A DNA stretch of 64,000 bases from Wandonia haliotis. Its GTDB lineage: Bacteria; Bacteroidota; Bacteroidia; Flavobacteriales_D; Crocinitomicaceae. The notes below the pieces were generated by a model that was not told where the DNA came from, did no database searches, and saw nothing but the letters and a program-made list of their open reading frames with translations. The translations under genes and the position numbers were made by a program. This document shows positions 62,348 to 64,000 of this stretch, piece by piece (within the stretch, counting starts at the first letter, position 1; each line of letters begins with the position of its first letter). Where the stretch lies: contig NZ_BAAAFH010000011.1 in NCBI RefSeq assembly GCF_039523435.1, positions 496,001 through 560,000 of the forward strand, in the 5' to 3' direction.

Positions 62348-62533
62348 TTACATATTACTCTCCTGCAACTCTTGTTCGGAATTCATTTTTGTTGTTTCGG
62401 TATTTACCTGAGCACTTGCCTGTGAATGAATTTTCATAATCAATGTATACACCTGATTATATGGAAGGTTTCCCAACGACTTAATAATTGTATTCACCTC
62501 GTTTACAGATAATTTCAAATTTACTTCTTCCAT
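62348..62533 (-). CDS. Small conserved tail-locus protein
   Basis: A 61-residue protein: VNLKLSVNEVNTIIKSLGNL and a following helix NQVYTLIMKIHSQASAQV. It lies 10 bases from the fibre-like gene and 5 bases from the baseplate-like TTG (14 from its ATG). Small proteins of this type occur in many tail-like loci. Role unknown, possibly an assembly factor. Confidence 0.7.
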   Translation of the reverse strand: MEEVNLKLSVNEVNTIIKSLGNLPYNQVYTLIMKIHSQASAQVNTETTKMNSEQELQESNM

Positions 62534-62543
62534 ACTTTGTTTA

Positions 62544-64000
62544 TTATTTATCCAGGAATCCGATAGACTGTAAAATATCTTCTAACTGATTAATTCTATC
62601 TCTCATGTTATCAATGATTTTTGCTGTCTTTTCATCATAAGTAGTAGTAACAGGATCTGACATCGCTGGTGACATTGCTTTTTGCTTTGCTAATGATATC
62701 ACACCGCCTTTTGCATCCATAACAAAAAGACTTGGGACTCCCTCTTTCTCCGACACATAAAGCTGAACAGCTCCCAAATCTGAAGCAACCTTTGGAGCCA
62801 TCCCCCTCTGAATCGCCAGTACATGAGTCCCTCCCTCTCCTATTGGAGAACCTTCAACATCTTCTATTCCACCAATTAGTGTATTACCATTCAAAATAGC
62901 GGCAAAATTATTCGAAGGGGAAGTGCTATTACCATTTACCTTACTAACAAGAAAGCCAATATCTTTTGAAGATCCGTCTCCCCAATCAGTATCATTTTGT
63001 ATTACTAAAGAGGCTCTGACTTTCGTTACTCCCGATATATTCTTTTCAGAATTTCTTACCAAAACAGAATAACTATCTTCTTTTGTTTCTCCCATACTCT
63101 CTGCACGAAGTGCTCCACCACCGGAATCAGAAGATGAACCAATTATTACTTTAGAAGTAGTTGATTCGTGGTAAATTTCTCCTTTCGCTCCTTCTGCCCA
63201 TGCAGCATCTGTACTTGTAAATGACTTCCAAACTGTTCCATCAAACCCCTCGAAGTCAGCACCACTCCATCGTATTGTCCCCTGATTCAAAGTGGAGGTA
63301 TTTCCAACTCGTAACGCTCCGTTTACTTCTAATTTTTCAGATGGACTCAGCGTTCCAACACCTATTGAACCACTATCTGTAATCACTGTTTTACGATTCG
63401 ATCCAATTGCATCATCGCCATGAATGATAATATCCCCCCCCAAACGCTGCAGATGTAAAGAAGAAGTCGTGAGACTTAGTGTATCCCCGATGTATTCTCC
63501 TTCCCGTGCCTGAATCCCCTGAGCATCAAAAACAACACTCCCTGTTATTGGGCCAACATTAACGATACCTGTATTTTCATCAAGAGCTATTATGGAATTA
63601 GGATCCGAAGCAGGTAAGGAAACATGTAACTTCGTTTGCGGATCCGGCTCGTTAACTCCAATATTTCCACTTCCCGTAATCAGCAATCTTTCCATAGCGT
63701 TATCCAAATCACTTTGAAAAGACAATCCTCCATTTCTTGAGGAATCCGGATCATCAACATGCCCAATTGACCAACCATTATTCGCTACTGTAGCTGTATT
63801 CAATACCTTCACTCCTGTCAGGGAAGAAGGATTATTGTCTTCTACATGTAATTTTTGCCGGGGGTTTAAGGTTCCGACACCAATATTTCCCGTTGATTCT
63901 TTTATAAAGAGTCTGCTGATACTTCCGTCTGCCGTTTCCTGTGAAAAATTAAGTCCCGTATTGTTTTCTCCCGTTGCCGGATTAAGATCAACAGACCATT
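62544..64000 (-). CDS. Tail-fibre-like repeat protein, 5'-truncated
   Basis: The frame is open to the right edge; the apparent start at 63812 is only an internal GTG, and the frame continues upstream with ...GNIGVGTLNPRQKLHVE... The visible 485 residues contain repeated motifs of the type GNIGVGT-x-P-x-KLHV: GNIGVGTLNPRQKLHV, GNIGVNEPDPQTKLHV, GSIGVGTLSPSEKLEV. These are typical of Bacteroidota phage-tail-fibre-like proteins. The C-terminus is a coiled coil (KTAKIIDNMRDRINQLEDIL) that often anchors a trimer. It is the likely receptor-binding or attachment part of the locus. It is 10 bases from the next gene. Confidence 0.8.
   Translation of the reverse strand, partial: WSVDLNPATGENNTGLNFSQETADGSISRLFIKESTGNIGVGTLNPRQKLHVEDNNPSSLTGVKVLNTATVANNGWSIGHVDDPDSSRNGGLSFQSDLDNAMERLLITGSGNIGVNEPDPQTKLHVSLPASDPNSIIALDENTGIVNVGPITGSVVFDAQGIQAREGEYIGDTLSLTTSSLHLQRLGGDIIIHGDDAIGSNRKTVITDSGSIGVGTLSPSEKLEVNGALRVGNTSTLNQGTIRWSGADFEGFDGTVWKSFTSTDAAWAEGAKGEIYHESTTSKVIIGSSSDSGGGALRAESMGETKEDSYSVLVRNSEKNISGVTKVRASLVIQNDTDWGDGSSKDIGFLVSKVNGNSTSPSNNFAAILNGNTLIGGIEDVEGSPIGEGGTHVLAIQRGMAPKVASDLGAVQLYVSEKEGVPSLFVMDAKGGVISLAKQKAMSPAMSDPVTTTYDEKTAKIIDNMRDRINQLEDILQSIGFLDK

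Noticed and set aside
52831..64000. Complete prophage
   Set aside because: No integrase, terminase, capsid, portal or lysis genes are seen, and the gene types fit a tail-like particle better. The right side is truncated, so this is not absolute.
1..64000. tRNA, rRNA or CRISPR arrays
   Set aside because: No cloverleaf-like sequence with CCA-end context, no rRNA signature and no regularly spaced direct repeats were noticed by reading; a covariance search would be needed to exclude small RNAs.

Overview
The window reads as a chromosomal segment of a member of the Bacteroidota, most likely the Flavobacteriales. Support for this: several promoters match the Bacteroidota pattern TTG-N19/20-TAnnTTTG; Shine-Dalgarno sequences are rarely recognisable; and there are lineage-typical families, namely a DUF4294 protein, an S9B dipeptidyl peptidase IV, a type IX secretion C-terminal domain, a GlmU-like sugar nucleotidyltransferase and a MauE-type HMA membrane protein. 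I cannot name the genus from sequence alone. No tRNA, rRNA, CRISPR array, insertion sequence or integrase was seen.

Layout. (a) 1-20.6 kb is mostly housekeeping and envelope genes: a 5'-truncated Gcr-type membrane protein, a coiled-coil protein, a histone-deacetylase-like hydrolase, DUF4294, a tyrosine phosphatase, a flavin-halogenase-like oxidoreductase with an unknown partner, dipeptidyl peptidase IV with a thioredoxin-like protein, citrate synthase, a methyltransferase, a quinone-reductase-like enzyme, a secreted surface protein, a WD-like lipoprotein, an S41 peptidase and a serine hydrolase. (b) 20.7-36.1 kb is rich in stress and metabolic functions. It holds an HMA-MauE membrane protein with its CxxC-bearing AraC regulator, an alcohol dehydrogenase, an acetyltransferase-cupin-carboxymuconolactone decarboxylase-DUF2255-hydrolase operon with an AraC regulator, and a SufR-like regulator divergent from superoxide dismutase. 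A MATE exporter and a cassette of DUF1801, VOC and SRPBCC proteins end at a divergent GlxA-type regulator. (c) 36.3-45.4 kb is a tight ten-gene operon of largely unrecognised proteins, at least five of which share one unknown domain. (d) 45.5-52.8 kb returns to ordinary genes: DsbA-like lipoprotein with HxlR regulator, Lon, a GlmU-like protein, ribosomal protein L31 type B and an HD phosphohydrolase. (e) 52.8 kb to the right edge is part of a phage-tail-like (contractile injection type) locus: tape-measure-like protein, an 1108-residue protein, a 1570-residue baseplate J-like protein, a 61-residue protein and a truncated fibre-like protein.

The most interesting part is the operon at 36,329-45,449 together with the tail-like locus that starts about 7 kb later. 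The operon begins with a protein built of five repeats resembling the ribosomal L7/L12 C-terminal fold and a TPR-like protein. It continues with paralogues sharing an N-terminal helix (core G-I-A-E-A-Q-x2-L-D), a central LGF-x-PTFY motif and a C-terminal LVxVPPP motif. One paralogue carries an OmpA-like domain inserted inside the shared domain, one carries a C-terminal PASTA domain, and a neighbouring protein also ends in PASTA. None has a signal peptide, so envelope-type binding domains sit on apparently cytoplasmic proteins. My inference is a particle or surface assembly that is built in the cytoplasm and released or delivered, possibly linked to the contractile-type locus. The function is not established by the sequence, and no sheath, tube or ATPase gene lies in the window.
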